The notes: generated from the letters alone by a model not told the origin. Positions 8,147-16,430 are shown, numbered from the stretch's first letter. The stretch: 59,524 bases of DNA from Treponema sp. (GCA_009781475.1 WQYB01000008.1:1-59524), one strand, 5' to 3'. Translations and numbers: made by a program.

Positions 8147-8890
8147 TTAAACCTGCTGATTACCTGCTTCCAGCTCTTCTTTTATTGCCGAATAAATCTT
8201 GCCGCAAAGAATGTGTTTGCGATCTTCAGTTGGAAGACTGGCAGTTTCTATTGGTTTTAAAAAGGATATTCTTACAGAGGTGCTTACGACACGTTTATTC
8301 TTTTCAAATATTACATAGCTGCCCTGTATAGCAACAGGAATAATCGGCGCTTCGGCTGATGTAGCTAGTTTTAATGAACCCGGGTGAAATGGAAGAAGTC
8401 CCCTGCCCTTTGAACGGTGACCTTCCGGGAAAATCAGCATTCCGCCGCCTGCCTTTATACGCTGAACACCTTTGTTAATCGTACGAATTGCTTTTCTGAT
8501 ATTGCTCCTGTCAATAAAAAGTCCGCCAAGCAGATAAATCCATATATTCAAAAATGGCACTAAAAGAAGCTCTTTTTTTGCAACAAAACCAAACGGACGG
8601 CCGCAGTAAGCAAGCAATAGAATTATATCAAAAAAACCGTCATGGTTACTGACAAAACAGACACTGCCTTTTTTAATTATATTTTCCCTGCCGCTAACCG
8701 TCACTTTACATCTGGCAATAAAAATAATCGAAAGCGCCCACCATTTGGCATAAAGGGACATTAAATGTCTCATGGGTTTTCTAAACCCAATAAGGTATAG
8801 AAATCCGGCAATTAACCCTAAAGGAGCCAATATAATCATAAAAATAACCAGAAAGCCAAAGCATAAAATTGTATTTATCATATTGTACAT
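8147..8890 (-). CDS. plsC: 1-acyl-sn-glycerol-3-phosphate acyltransferase
   Basis: A 247-residue member of the PlsC family, which acylates lysophosphatidic acid to phosphatidic acid in membrane lipid synthesis. The catalytic NHDGFFD block (His83, Asp88), the glycerophosphate-binding FPEGHRSKG (about 153-161) and an N-terminal hydrophobic stretch (about 5-36) are all present at family-typical spacing. It is transcribed alone. A perfect inverted repeat TTATTGG-N7-CCAATAA (8890-8910) touches the start codon on its upstream side and could be an operator or part of the promoter. A second in-frame ATG three codons in is possible as start. Confidence 0.9.
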   Translation of the reverse strand: MYNMINTILCFGFLVIFMIILAPLGLIAGFLYLIGFRKPMRHLMSLYAKWWALSIIFIARCKVTVSGRENIIKKGSVCFVSNHDGFFDIILLLAYCGRPFGFVAKKELLLVPFLNIWIYLLGGLFIDRSNIRKAIRTINKGVQRIKAGGGMLIFPEGHRSKGRGLLPFHPGSLKLATSAEAPIIPVAIQGSYVIFEKNKRVVSTSVRISFLKPIETASLPTEDRKHILCGKIYSAIKEELEAGNQQV

Positions 8891-8910
8891 TATTGGTTAT
8901 TATCCAATAA
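8890..8910 (-). promoter_or_regulatory. inverted repeat at the plsC start
   Basis: TTATTGG (8890-8896) and CCAATAA (8904-8910) form a perfect 7-bp inverted repeat separated by TTATTAT, abutting the plsC ATG. The 21-bp size and position suit a dimeric repressor site, but nothing in the window identifies the regulator. Confidence 0.35.
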
Positions 8911-8951
8911 ATTACAATGTAATTTTACATACCGCTTTCGCTCCTACCCCA

Positions 8952-8980
8952 TTGACTAAAATCTCTCATTGTAGTAGCTT
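8952..8980 (+). promoter_or_regulatory. promoter of the microprotein-rpsT-HU run
   Basis: TTGACT (8952-8957), a 17-bp spacer and TAGCTT (8975-8980) precede the first gene of the housekeeping run by 28 bp. The Shine-Dalgarno AGGAG follows at 8998-9002. Confidence 0.5.
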
Positions 8981-9008
8981 TACCCATATTACGTTTTAGG
9001 AGAAAATC

Positions 9009-9179
9009 ATGGGACAAGCCAGTAAAAACAGCCGTACTGCCAGCGCTACACAGAGATTTATGTGCGCCTGCGGCGGAGAAGTAAAGATGAAAACCCTCTT
9101 TGAAAGCGGAAAAGTTAAAAACATGGCAGAATGTGAAAAATGCAAACGCACAGAACGCCGCCCGTCAGATTTTAAATAA
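9009..9179 (+). CDS. 56-residue zinc-ribbon protein
   Basis: A short gene with a strong AGGAG ribosome-binding site and an ATG at 9009. The product is basic and holds a CxC pair (Cys19, Cys21, in CACGGE) and a CxxC pair (Cys42, Cys45, in CEKCKR), the layout of a small zinc ribbon like those of ribosomal proteins L31 to L36. It is followed 15 bp later by the S20 gene, so a ribosome-related role is a reasonable inference. I do not recognise a named family. Confidence 0.7.
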   Translation: MGQASKNSRTASATQRFMCACGGEVKMKTLFESGKVKNMAECEKCKRTERRPSDFK

Positions 9180-9194
9180 TTTTGGAGGAATCCT

Positions 9195-9467
9195 TTGGCT
9201 AAGAAAAAAAGTTCGGCAGAAAAAAGACACCGCAAAAGCGAAGAGCGCCGTCTGCGTAACAAATCCGCAAAAAGCGCTGTCAGAACAAGTGTGAAAAAGT
9301 TCGTATCTCTTACTCAGAAAAAAGACCCTGATGCAGATGCGGCATTAAAAGAAATGATCAAAAAACTTGATACAGCCGCCGGAAAAGGCATTATTACAAA
9401 AAACGCAGCAGCCCGTAAAAAATCCAGGATGCAGCGATATTATAACACAATGAAAGCCGCACAATAA
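9195..9467 (+). CDS. rpsT: 30S ribosomal protein S20
   Basis: A 90-residue, very basic protein starting AKKKSSAEKRHRKSEERR after the initiator and containing LDTAAGKGIITKNAAARKKS near the C-terminus, the hallmark of S20, which binds 16S rRNA in the body of the small subunit. It starts with TTG at 9195 behind a strong TTTGGAGGAA ribosome-binding site. Use of a rare start codon is typical for rpsT in several bacteria. The HU gene follows after 8 bp. Confidence 0.95.
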   Translation: MAKKKSSAEKRHRKSEERRLRNKSAKSAVRTSVKKFVSLTQKKDPDADAALKEMIKKLDTAAGKGIITKNAAARKKSRMQRYYNTMKAAQ

Positions 9468-9475
9468 TCTATTTT

Positions 9476-9811
9476 ATGGCAGCGGGAAAATTCACTAAAG
9501 CTGACATTATTGATGCTCTTTATGAAAAAACGGGAATGAGCCGCATTGAAATTCGAAATGCGGTTGATCTTTGTATAGATGAAATGAAAGAAGCTCTTAT
9601 CCGCCGCCAGATTATTGAACTGCGCGGGTTTGGCACTTTCGAAGTAAAGGTTCGTAAAGCCCGTCCAAGAGCGAGAAATCCAAGAACAGGCGAAAGTATC
9701 GTTATCCGTTCACATGGAGTAGTCGCTTTCCGTTCAGGACGGGAATTAAAACAAGCTGTTTGGGCTATTAATAATAATGATGATGACAATAAAGAAAAAC
9801 AGCCGACTTAA
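9476..9811 (+). CDS. HU/IHF-family DNA-binding protein
   Basis: A 111-residue HU-like protein: FTKADIIDALYEKTG helical base, FGTFEVKVRKARPRARNPRTGE beta arm with the DNA-bending ARNPRTGE segment, and VAFRSGRELKQAV near the end. It extends about 15 residues past the usual HU end with an Asn/Asp/Lys-rich tail. It lacks an obvious ribosome-binding site and lies 8 bp behind rpsT, so translation is probably coupled. Its 3' end overlaps the start of lnt by 35 bases. Confidence 0.9.
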   Translation: MAAGKFTKADIIDALYEKTGMSRIEIRNAVDLCIDEMKEALIRRQIIELRGFGTFEVKVRKARPRARNPRTGESIVIRSHGVVAFRSGRELKQAVWAINNNDDDNKEKQPT

Positions 9812-11510
9812 TTCTTTTTTAATCCACCTGGGATTAGTTTTATTATCTTCTCTGCTTTTTACATTATCTTTTCCGAATATTATTTTTGAACATGGTTTAC
9901 CCTTTCTTGCCTGGATTTGTTTGCTGCCGTTTCTGATAATAATTAATAAATATAGTTTATCGGCATGTATAGGATGGGGAGCGATTTATGGTTTTTTCAC
10001 TTACAGTTTATTTAATTATTGGCTTACAACATTTCATCCGACAGCAGGAATAACCACATACAGTATTTATCTTGTTTATCTTGCCGTTGTTTTCTTTTTC
10101 ATGAAACTGGCAGCTATTTTTTTTCCAAAGCGGGTCTATCTTGTTCAATGGGTTATTTGGCTTGCTTATGAATACCTGCGGACTTTAGGGTTTTTAGGTT
10201 ATTCATACGGTGTTATAGGTTATTCACAATGGCAAATAATACCGTTGATTCAAATCGCAAGTATCACAGGCGTTTGGGGAGTAAGCGCACTTGTAGCGTT
10301 CCCCTCCTTCTGGCTTAGCGCTGTATTTACAAAAGATTTCACACGGAGACACGGAGACACGGAGGACACGGGAAATAAAAAGAATAAGTTATCGCAAATT
10401 CAAACTTATATTAACTCCGTGCCTTTGTGCCTCCGTGCGTTAAATTTGAGGATCATTGCTAAGGAAAAATTAACAGCAATTGTTTGGTTGGTTGTGTTAA
10501 TTGGTTCGCTGGTTTTTGGGTTTATCAATATGAAGGATTTTTCGGGTTATCCTACAGTTCAAATCGCGCTTATCCAGCATAATACCGATCCATGGGAAGC
10601 ATCAAAAGCTCCTACACAAATGCAAAAAATCGAAGCGTATCGTAATGATTTGGTTAAATTAACAAGGCTTTCAAACGAGGCTTTGGCTTCAACTCCAAAA
10701 CCAGAACTGGTTGTTTGGCCTGAAACTGCATTTATTCCACGGATTTACTGGCATACTACATACCGGGATGAACAGGAATCCTGGCTGATTGTCAGAGATT
10801 TACTGGAATATCTTTCACATCAAGATGTTCCTTTTTTAATCGGAAATGATGATGCTCGAATGAATCCCGCAATCAATCCTGATGAATACAGAAAACACAG
10901 GGTGGATTATAACGCAGTTATGCTGTTTGAAAATGGAGAAAATACACAAACATACAGGAAAATTCATCTTGTTCCATTTACCGAACATTTTCCGTATAAA
11001 AAACAATTTCCGAAAATCTATGAAATGCTGGAAAATGCAGATACGCATTTTTGGGAAAAAGGTTTTGAAGAAACTGTTTTTACCGTTCCCGGATTTACGT
11101 TTTCCGCTCCGATTTGCTTTGAAGATACATTTGGCTATATTTCCAGAAATTTTGTTTTAAAAGGCGCTGATGTCCTTATCAATGTAACAAATGATGCATG
11201 GGCAAAAAGCCTATCCTCTCAAAACCAGCACCTTACTATGGCAGTTTTCAGATCCGTAGAAAATTTTCGCCCGATGGTACGCTCAACTTCTACAGGGCAA
11301 ACCTGTGCAATCAACCCAAACGGAAGAATTACAGAAATTGCAAAACCTTTCAGCGAAGCCTGGATTAATGCGGCGGTTCCAATTGTAAAAACCACTACAA
11401 TTTATACAATTTACGGTGATTATCTTGGGATTTTCTTTATTATAGCAGCGTTTATCATATTGCTATTCGGAGCATTGTGGTATACAATGAATAAACGAAA
11501 GAAATCTTAG
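9777..11510 (+). CDS. lnt: apolipoprotein N-acyltransferase with a repeat-encoded insertion
   Basis: A 577-residue inner-membrane enzyme that adds the third acyl chain to lipoproteins. N-terminal membrane helices are followed by a nitrilase domain with the triad Glu316 (VVWPETA), Lys395 (YRKIHLVPF) and Cys447 (PICFEDT). The Lys-to-Cys spacing of 52 equals that of the E. coli enzyme as I recall it. The protein is longer than the usual 500-540 residues. Residues about 187-224 (FTRRHGDTEDTG and NSVPLCLRALNL) are encoded by an in-frame copy of the dispersed palindromic repeat, placed before the last predicted membrane helix. Three consecutive ATG codons (9777, 9780, 9783) are possible starts within the HU gene. 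The insertion appears tolerated because the frame and all catalytic residues are intact. Confidence 0.92.
   Translation: MMMTIKKNSRLNSFLIHLGLVLLSSLLFTLSFPNIIFEHGLPFLAWICLLPFLIIINKYSLSACIGWGAIYGFFTYSLFNYWLTTFHPTAGITTYSIYLVYLAVVFFFMKLAAIFFPKRVYLVQWVIWLAYEYLRTLGFLGYSYGVIGYSQWQIIPLIQIASITGVWGVSALVAFPSFWLSAVFTKDFTRRHGDTEDTGNKKNKLSQIQTYINSVPLCLRALNLRIIAKEKLTAIVWLVVLIGSLVFGFINMKDFSGYPTVQIALIQHNTDPWEASKAPTQMQKIEAYRNDLVKLTRLSNEALASTPKPELVVWPETAFIPRIYWHTTYRDEQESWLIVRDLLEYLSHQDVPFLIGNDDARMNPAINPDEYRKHRVDYNAVMLFENGENTQTYRKIHLVPFTEHFPYKKQFPKIYEMLENADTHFWEKGFEETVFTVPGFTFSAPICFEDTFGYISRNFVLKGADVLINVTNDAWAKSLSSQNQHLTMAVFRSVENFRPMVRSTSTGQTCAINPNGRITEIAKPFSEAWINAAVPIVKTTTIYTIYGDYLGIFFIIAAFIILLFGALWYTMNKRKKS
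10338..10443. repeat. CACGGAG palindromic repeat inside lnt
   Basis: The left arm is ACACGGAGACACGGAGACAC followed by GGAGGACACGG; the right arm is AACTCCGTGCC, TTTGTGCC and TCCGTGCG. The reverse complement of the intergenic copy at 20132-20214 matches both arms nearly base for base and shares AAATAAAA next to the left arm. The copy is about 105 bp, with no stop codon in the lnt frame. Confidence 0.85.
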
Positions 11511-11519
11511 AGGAGCCAG

Positions 11520-12254
11520 ATGTCTATGGATACACAGAAAAAGATACTAATCGCTGATGATGAAACAATTAATCTGGATTTCTTTGAAGTAATGCTTTCA
11601 AAACTTGGGTTTGTTGTTGAAAAATGCGATGACGGCGGTGAGGTCATTGATAAAGTAAAGAAATTCCTTCCTGATTTAATTATTCTTGATAATATCATGC
11701 CCGGGATGACCGGCCGTGAAATCACAAAACACCTTAAAAGTGATCCTAATTTAAAAAATATTTCCATAATAATGCTGTCTGCTTTGGATGATGTAAAAGA
11801 TAAAGTCGCAGGTTTCGAAGCCGGAGTTGATGACTATATAACAAAACCGTTCAATTTTACAGAAGTTCTTGCACGTATTAACGCTGTACTGCGAAACCGC
11901 GCATTGTTTGATCAGATTAAAATGAGAGAAGCCCGCCTTGTCCTTGCCGAAGAATTAAATAAAGACTTAAAAGAAAATCTTTCTGTCTTTATAGATGGTA
12001 TCGACGACCTTGATAAGGCGATGAAAATAATTTGTGAAAATGCCGCAACAAACAACGCAAACCAGGAAACACTTAATAATCTTGTAAAACCTGTAAGTGA
12101 CAAAATATTAGCGGTACGCAAACACATCGCAGCTCTTGACGCAAGGATTGAAAAAACCATTAATGAATGGGATAATCTAAAAAAAGACGAAATAGGACTT
12201 TCGGTTCTTGAAAGCCATATACGAAAATTTTTACATCAGGAAGCTGATCACTAA
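11520..12254 (+). CDS. response regulator with helical C-terminal domain
   Basis: A 244-residue protein with an N-terminal receiver domain (LIADDETIN, phospho-Asp57 in IILDNIMPGMTG, and the Lys of DDYITKPFNF) and a C-terminal half of about 110 residues predicted to be helical and coiled (LVLAEELNKDLKENL, IAALDARIEKTINEW). There is no recognisable DNA-binding or enzymatic output, so it probably acts by protein contact. A good GAGGAG site precedes the ATG. The gene lies 9 bp after lnt and is followed by the bactofilin gene, suggesting co-transcription. Confidence 0.85.
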   Translation: MSMDTQKKILIADDETINLDFFEVMLSKLGFVVEKCDDGGEVIDKVKKFLPDLIILDNIMPGMTGREITKHLKSDPNLKNISIIMLSALDDVKDKVAGFEAGVDDYITKPFNFTEVLARINAVLRNRALFDQIKMREARLVLAEELNKDLKENLSVFIDGIDDLDKAMKIICENAATNNANQETLNNLVKPVSDKILAVRKHIAALDARIEKTINEWDNLKKDEIGLSVLESHIRKFLHQEADH

Positions 12255-12281
12255 TACTTAGTGACCGGATACGAGGTTAAA

Positions 12282-12710
12282 ATGCCCAAACGGGACGGAA
12301 GAAAAAAAGAGAAAACAGAAATAGTGGTACTTGGTAAAACAACAAGTTTTACAGGTTTTTTAAAATTTGCCACTACACTTCGCATACAGGGAAACTTCAG
12401 GGGAACAATAGATGCAACAGGGGATCTGATTGTCGATAAAGAAGCCGTCATTGAAGCAGATCACATAACAGTCAGTTCTCTTACAGTTTTCGGCAGTATT
12501 TCCGGCACTGTACATGCAAAAGATAAAGTTGATATGATGAGCGGCGCTAAAGTTCACGGCGATGTCAGCGCTGCAAGGCTTCGCATCGCTGACGGAGTAC
12601 TTTTTGACGGAAAATGCAAAATGACAAATGTAGAAAAAGACATTGAAATTTTCCACCGCCCTGCAGAAGAAATAAAAGCTGATTTACAGCGTTCCAACGC
12701 CAGATTATAA
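12282..12710 (+). CDS. bactofilin
   Basis: A 142-residue bactofilin (polymer-forming cytoskeletal family). The core TTSFTGFLKFATTLRIQGNF starts the parallel beta-helix; repeats such as GTIDATGDLIVDKEAVIEAD and GSISGTVHAKDKVDM follow, and short charged tails flank the core. Bactofilins form filaments on the membrane and organise cell-wall synthesis and cell shape. I place the start at ATG 12282, behind GAGG, rather than at the in-frame GTG 12261. The gene lies close behind a response regulator and before a CinA-domain gene. Confidence 0.88.
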   Translation: MPKRDGRKKEKTEIVVLGKTTSFTGFLKFATTLRIQGNFRGTIDATGDLIVDKEAVIEADHITVSSLTVFGSISGTVHAKDKVDMMSGAKVHGDVSAARLRIADGVLFDGKCKMTNVEKDIEIFHRPAEEIKADLQRSNARL

Positions 12711-12725
12711 TTCATATAAGAATTG

Positions 12726-13243
12726 ATGATTGATGATATAAATGATTTGAAAAATCATGCTGAAAAAACAGCAGATAAAGTTATAGAAAAGCTGAAAACG
12801 CTTTCGTTAAAACTAGCGTTAGCTGAATCTTGCACCGCGGGATTAATTTCCGGTTTACTGGCAAATAAAAGCGGAGCTTCCTGTGTACTTTGGGGTTCTT
12901 ATGTGTGTTATACGCAAGAAGCAAAAGTTTCGATGCTTGATATTGAAAGCGGTAAACTAAACGAGTATGGTCTTGTAAGCCGCCAGACTGCTTGTTCAAT
13001 GGCAGAAAAAGCATTGGAAAAAAGCACGGCAGATATAGCGGCTTCCGTACAGGGCTTGCAGGACCGCTTGGCGATGGCAGTGATGTCCCTGTTGGAACTG
13101 TATGGATTGCCGTCGCAAAAAAAAATGAAGCAATTTCGGTAAAAGAGTTTCATTTTTCAGCATCTTGTAAATATACACAAAGAAATATAGTACGATACCG
13201 TGCCGCAATTGCGGTTATGGAAGAAATATTAAACGTAATTTAA
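12726..13243 (+). pseudogene. CinA C-terminal domain (nicotinamide-nucleotide amidase) gene, frameshifted
   Basis: The first frame (12726 to about 13048) encodes the start of a stand-alone CinA-C domain: LALAESCTAGLISGLLANKS, YVCYTQEAK, YGLVSRQTA and TADIAASV. The family then expects TGxAGP; the plus-one-shifted frame supplies it as TGLAGPLGDGSDVPVGTVWI and runs to a stop at 13243. A single missing base around 13048 explains both halves. The junction GCTTCCGTACAGGG lacks a slippery heptamer, so programmed frameshifting is unlikely. Intact homologues deamidate nicotinamide mononucleotide. It is either a recent pseudogene or a sequencing error. Confidence 0.8.
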
Positions 13244-13267
13244 TACAAAATGGAATACAAAATGGAC

Positions 13268-13296
13268 TTGACATAAAATAAAAAAATCGTTAGATT
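13268..13296 (+). promoter_or_regulatory. promoter of rho
   Basis: A consensus TTGACA (13268-13273), a 17-bp spacer and TAGATT (13291-13296) precede rho by 84 bp. A leader of about 75 bases with a good AGGTGG ribosome-binding site follows, long enough for the Rho autoregulation known in other bacteria, although no specific leader element is visible. Confidence 0.75.
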
Positions 13297-13380
13297 AGGA
13301 GTATCCTTTCGATAAAAATGCTGTATCAAATTAAATTAAGTAATTCAAATCCGATAAAGAAAATCCATAGGTGGTAAAAA

Positions 13381-14874
13381 ATGGCAGTAGTAAAAAGAGG
13401 CAGAAAGCCGTCGGTTAACACAAACGGCGAACACTCAAATACTGAAGAAGAGGATTCAAAAAACCTCGAATCTGACAACAATGAAAATACCGAAGATCAA
13501 AGCAATGAAGAAGTTTCGATGTCATTGCCGAAATTGCCTTCCATGCCGAATCTGTACGGCAAACCTGTTCCTCGCCAGGATCAGGATAACGGCAAACCGC
13601 GTCTTACAATAAATGAATTAATCAGATTAAATATGAAAGATCTCCGTGAACTTGCCGGTTGCTATAGCATCACCCATGATGACATGGTTGTCTTAAAAAA
13701 ACAGGAAATCGTTTTTGCTATTTTAAAAGCGCACACAGAAAGAGGCGGCATAATTTACGCATACGGCTCTTTGGAAATACTGCCCGACAGTTACGGTTTT
13801 TTACGCAGTCCGCAAAACTCCTACCTGCCAGGTCCCGATGATATTTATATTAGCCCAAGCCAAATACGATTGTTTGCGCTTAAAACAGGCGACACGGTAT
13901 ACGGACAAATCCGCAGCCCGAAAGAAGGCGAGCGCTTTTTTGCAATGTTGAGGGTAGAAACAGTCAATTATGACGATCCTACTGTCGCTCAAAACCGTAT
14001 ACCTTTTGACAACCTTACCCCATTCTACCCCACCCGTAAACTGGATTTGGAAACAACAACTGAAGGCATCAGCGAAAGAATCATCAATTTATTTGTTCCT
14101 ATAGGTAAAGGTCAGAGGTCGCTTATTGTAGCTCCGCCCAGAACCGGTAAAACTATCATGATGCAGAAAATTGCAAATGCAATTACAAAAAATCATCCTG
14201 AAGTATATTTAATCGTTTTATTAATCGATGAACGCCCGGAAGAAGTTACCGACATGGAACGAACTGTACACGCCGAAGTTATTTCATCAACTTTTGACGA
14301 ACAAGCGACACGTCACGTTCAGGTAACAGAGATGGTATTGGAAAAAGCCAAACGCCTTGTCGAGCATAAAAGAGATGTTGTAATCCTTTTGGACTCTATT
14401 ACACGCCTTGCCCGCGCCTATAACCAGACAGTGCCGACATCGGGTAAAATCCTTTCCGGCGGTGTTGACTCCAATGCTTTACATAAACCCAAACGCTTTT
14501 TCGGCGCAGCCCGCAACATCGAAGAAGGCGGCAGTTTAACCATTATTTCTACAGCGCTTGTTGAAACCGGCAGCCGCATGGACGAAGTAATTTTTGAAGA
14601 GTTTAAAGGAACCGGCAACATGGAAATCAACCTTGACAGGCGCATATCCGACCGCCGCCTGTTTCCTGCCATCAATATCAAGAAATCCGGCACTCGCAAG
14701 GAAGAACTGCTTCTTTCGGAAGAAGAAATCCAAAAAATCTGGATTTTACGCAAGGTTATAAACCCTATGGATGACATCGAAATCATCGAATTGCTAGTTG
14801 ACAGAATGAAGAAAAGTAAGAATAATGAAGCATTCCTAAGATCCATGAATACTGGAACCGGTGGCATGGATTAA
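13381..14874 (+). CDS. rho: transcription termination factor Rho
   Basis: A 497-residue Rho hexamer subunit. An acidic, low-complexity N-terminal extension of about 75 residues ([20 protein letters not shown]) precedes the usual helical and cold-shock RNA-binding part ([26 protein letters not shown]). The ATPase has IAPPRTGKT near 250-258, [26 protein letters not shown] and the R loop region [10 protein letters not shown]. Charged N-terminal insertions are known from Rho of several phyla and can change RNA or bicyclomycin responses. It has its own strong promoter. Confidence 0.96.
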   Translation: MAVVKRGRKPSVNTNGEHSNTEEEDSKNLESDNNENTEDQSNEEVSMSLPKLPSMPNLYGKPVPRQDQDNGKPRLTINELIRLNMKDLRELAGCYSITHDDMVVLKKQEIVFAILKAHTERGGIIYAYGSLEILPDSYGFLRSPQNSYLPGPDDIYISPSQIRLFALKTGDTVYGQIRSPKEGERFFAMLRVETVNYDDPTVAQNRIPFDNLTPFYPTRKLDLETTTEGISERIINLFVPIGKGQRSLIVAPPRTGKTIMMQKIANAITKNHPEVYLIVLLIDERPEEVTDMERTVHAEVISSTFDEQATRHVQVTEMVLEKAKRLVEHKRDVVILLDSITRLARAYNQTVPTSGKILSGGVDSNALHKPKRFFGAARNIEEGGSLTIISTALVETGSRMDEVIFEEFKGTGNMEINLDRRISDRRLFPAINIKKSGTRKEELLLSEEEIQKIWILRKVINPMDDIEIIELLVDRMKKSKNNEAFLRSMNTGTGGMD

Positions 14875-14904
14875 CAATCCCTTATACGGATTGACGTCCT
14901 TAAG

Positions 14905-14972
14905 TCTGACCACTTAATCTTGGGGTATTTAGTTAATTAAGTATAAATTAAATACAAGATTAAGTGGTCAGA
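14905..14972. repeat. 18-bp inverted repeat between rho and rpmE
   Basis: TCTGACCACTTAATCTTG (14905-14922) and its exact complement CAAGATTAAGTGGTCAGA (14955-14972) enclose 32 bases, including further complementary TATTTA/TAAATA. The stem is far longer than needed for a terminator and has no T-run. It ends 24 bases before the rpmE start and would form in any rho-rpmE read-through transcript. It could be a small mobile palindrome or a regulatory hairpin. Confidence 0.7.
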
Positions 14973-14996
14973 AGTTGGACAATTTTTGGAGGATAT

Positions 14997-15200
14997 ATGA
15001 GAAACGGAATTCATCCCAAGTATGAAATGACCAAAATTAGCTGCGCCTGCGGGAACGTCATAGAAACACGTTCAACCATCAAGGACATCAAAGTTGAAAT
15101 TTGTTCATCCTGCCACCCCTTCTTTACCGGTAAACAAAAACTTGTAGACACTGCCGGACGTATAGAAAGGTTCAGGAAGAAATATAATATAAAAGAGTAG
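14997..15200 (+). CDS. rpmE: 50S ribosomal protein L31 (zinc-containing form)
   Basis: A 67-residue L31 starting [20 protein letters not shown]. All four zinc-binding cysteines are present (Cys16, Cys18, Cys36, Cys39), followed by [20 protein letters not shown], so this is the zinc-dependent type that some bacteria replace under zinc limitation. I start at ATG 14997 behind GGAGG; an upstream in-frame ATG at 14964 would place the inverted repeat inside the gene. The rho-rpmE order is common in bacteria. Confidence 0.95.
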   Translation: MRNGIHPKYEMTKISCACGNVIETRSTIKDIKVEICSSCHPFFTGKQKLVDTAGRIERFRKKYNIKE

Positions 15201-15204
15201 TTAA

Positions 15205-15230
15205 CGAAACTTTGCTAACGCAAAACTTCG
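15205..15230. repeat. imperfect hairpin after rpmE
   Basis: CGAAACTTTGC and GCAAAACTTCG pair except for two central positions, around a TAAC loop. It lies five bases after the rpmE stop. No T-run follows, so a terminator function is uncertain. Confidence 0.4.
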
Positions 15231-15256
15231 CCAACTGCCTAGGATAATATTATATA

Positions 15257-15709
15257 ATGAAAAACAAACTTGATAAGAATAATAGTAAAAGTATAAAATG
15301 TTTATTATTATTTTTGTCCGTCTTTTTTTTATATACTTCTTGTGCAAATACAGCAGACGAATATTCCAGATATAATATTCCTGAATCTGCTTCTAATGCA
15401 AATAATAACATTCTTAGATCGACTTCCAGAGTAGGTTTAGAAGTTTTATCCGGAACAGCCAGAGTAAAAATAGAACTAACAGAAAATAGAAGATACGGAG
15501 CAACGACAAAGACATCATTTATAAATATAGTTACAGGTGCAAGACATGATATAAATTTAACCAACGGTGATTTTGTTTGGTTAAATTTAATGTCTCAAGA
15601 TGGCAATGACGTTGTAATATCACTTTTTCAAAATGATCAGCATACACGGGATTTTAGGATAAGAGGTGATAATATGTTTGGTATTACTTTTAGAATTTCT
15701 AATGAATAA
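15257..15709 (+). CDS. hypothetical lipoprotein
   Basis: A 150-residue protein with a basic N-terminus, a hydrophobic stretch (LLLFLSVFFLYTSC) and a lipobox ending at Cys29. The mature part is short, probably beta-rich (VGLEVLSGTARVKIELTENR, DFVWLNLMSQDGNDVVISLF), and ends without a membrane anchor. I recognise no family. A TATAAT-like sequence overlaps the start codon, and no ribosome-binding site is seen. It stands alone between rpmE and a convergent nuclease-fold gene. Confidence 0.65.
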   Translation: MKNKLDKNNSKSIKCLLLFLSVFFLYTSCANTADEYSRYNIPESASNANNNILRSTSRVGLEVLSGTARVKIELTENRRYGATTKTSFINIVTGARHDINLTNGDFVWLNLMSQDGNDVVISLFQNDQHTRDFRIRGDNMFGITFRISNE

Positions 15710-15741
15710 TTACTTTAAAATTAAAAACACTTGATACCATA

Positions 15742-16311
15742 TCACCACTCTTTTGGTTTACCTGACGGAGCTGTGATATGGAAATCTTCGCCTGAGGGTT
15801 CTATAAAATAAAAACCATTGTCTAACGCGTATTGTTTTACTTCTGACGGCACTATAATTCCAGCGACTGCTCCTATAAATGAGCGTTTGTCGCCGCGTAA
15901 ATCGGCGTATTTTCGCATTTTTTCTATGCGATTTATATGTTCATTAATATATCTAATAGAAAGGTTTGTTTTTATTTCAACCAGCATAGCAACATCGCCA
16001 TTTTGCAAGAGAACATCAATTTCAAAATATATTTTATTTTTATGATCTTTTACTTCAAAATTTCTACACGCGGTCTGGAAATCCAGTCCCAAGTCAATAA
16101 ATTTATCCGTTAAATTGGGAGAAATCATATATTCAACAAACTCGCTAAAACGGTTATCCATATACCCAAAACGTTTATTGTATTCCTTATTTTGTCGATC
16201 AAATTCATTACGCATTTTATTCATTTGTTCCCGATCTTCCATTAAAGCAGCCCAGACTTGTTCAAAAGTAATACCTTTAGGATATGTTTGCTGTACTTGT
16301 GTATTTTCCAT
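15742..16311 (-). CDS. PD-(D/E)XK nuclease-fold protein (DUF3782-like)
   Basis: A 189-residue protein with a charged coiled-coil N-terminus (EDREQMNKMRNEFDRQNKEY) and a C-terminal half with the nuclease-fold signature FEIDVLLQNGDVAMLVEIKT, in which Asp and the E-x-K pair form the expected metal site. Such proteins are abundant in treponemes and cyanobacteria; their function is unknown and a housekeeping DNA-cutting role is unproven. A good GAGGG site precedes the ATG. It converges with the lipoprotein gene at 15257. Confidence 0.75.
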   Translation of the reverse strand: MENTQVQQTYPKGITFEQVWAALMEDREQMNKMRNEFDRQNKEYNKRFGYMDNRFSEFVEYMISPNLTDKFIDLGLDFQTACRNFEVKDHKNKIYFEIDVLLQNGDVAMLVEIKTNLSIRYINEHINRIEKMRKYADLRGDKRSFIGAVAGIIVPSEVKQYALDNGFYFIEPSGEDFHITAPSGKPKEW

Positions 16312-16398
16312 TTTTCCCTCTTATAATTAATATACTAATAAAAACCGATTTTGACCACATTTTTTTTACAATTATTTCGAAATTTTTCTAAATAGTTC

Positions 16399-16427
16399 TT
16401 GACAAAGTTTCCACCGTGCCATATATT
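16399..16427 (+). promoter_or_regulatory. promoter of the sdpRI-like pair
   Basis: TTGACA (16399-16404), a 17-bp spacer and TATATT (16422-16427) form a near-consensus promoter that ends four bases before an 18-bp palindrome. Confidence 0.75.
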
Positions 16428-16430
16428 GTA

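Noticed and set aside
9520-9789. Long minus-strand frame opposite the HU gene
   Set aside because: It is a shadow of HU codon usage with no domain or ribosome-binding site. The same applies to the minus-strand frames opposite rho and the hybrid kinases.
13040-13055. Programmed frameshift in the CinA-domain gene
   Set aside because: No slippery heptamer, no downstream pseudoknot visible, and no precedent in this family; a simple base loss explains it.
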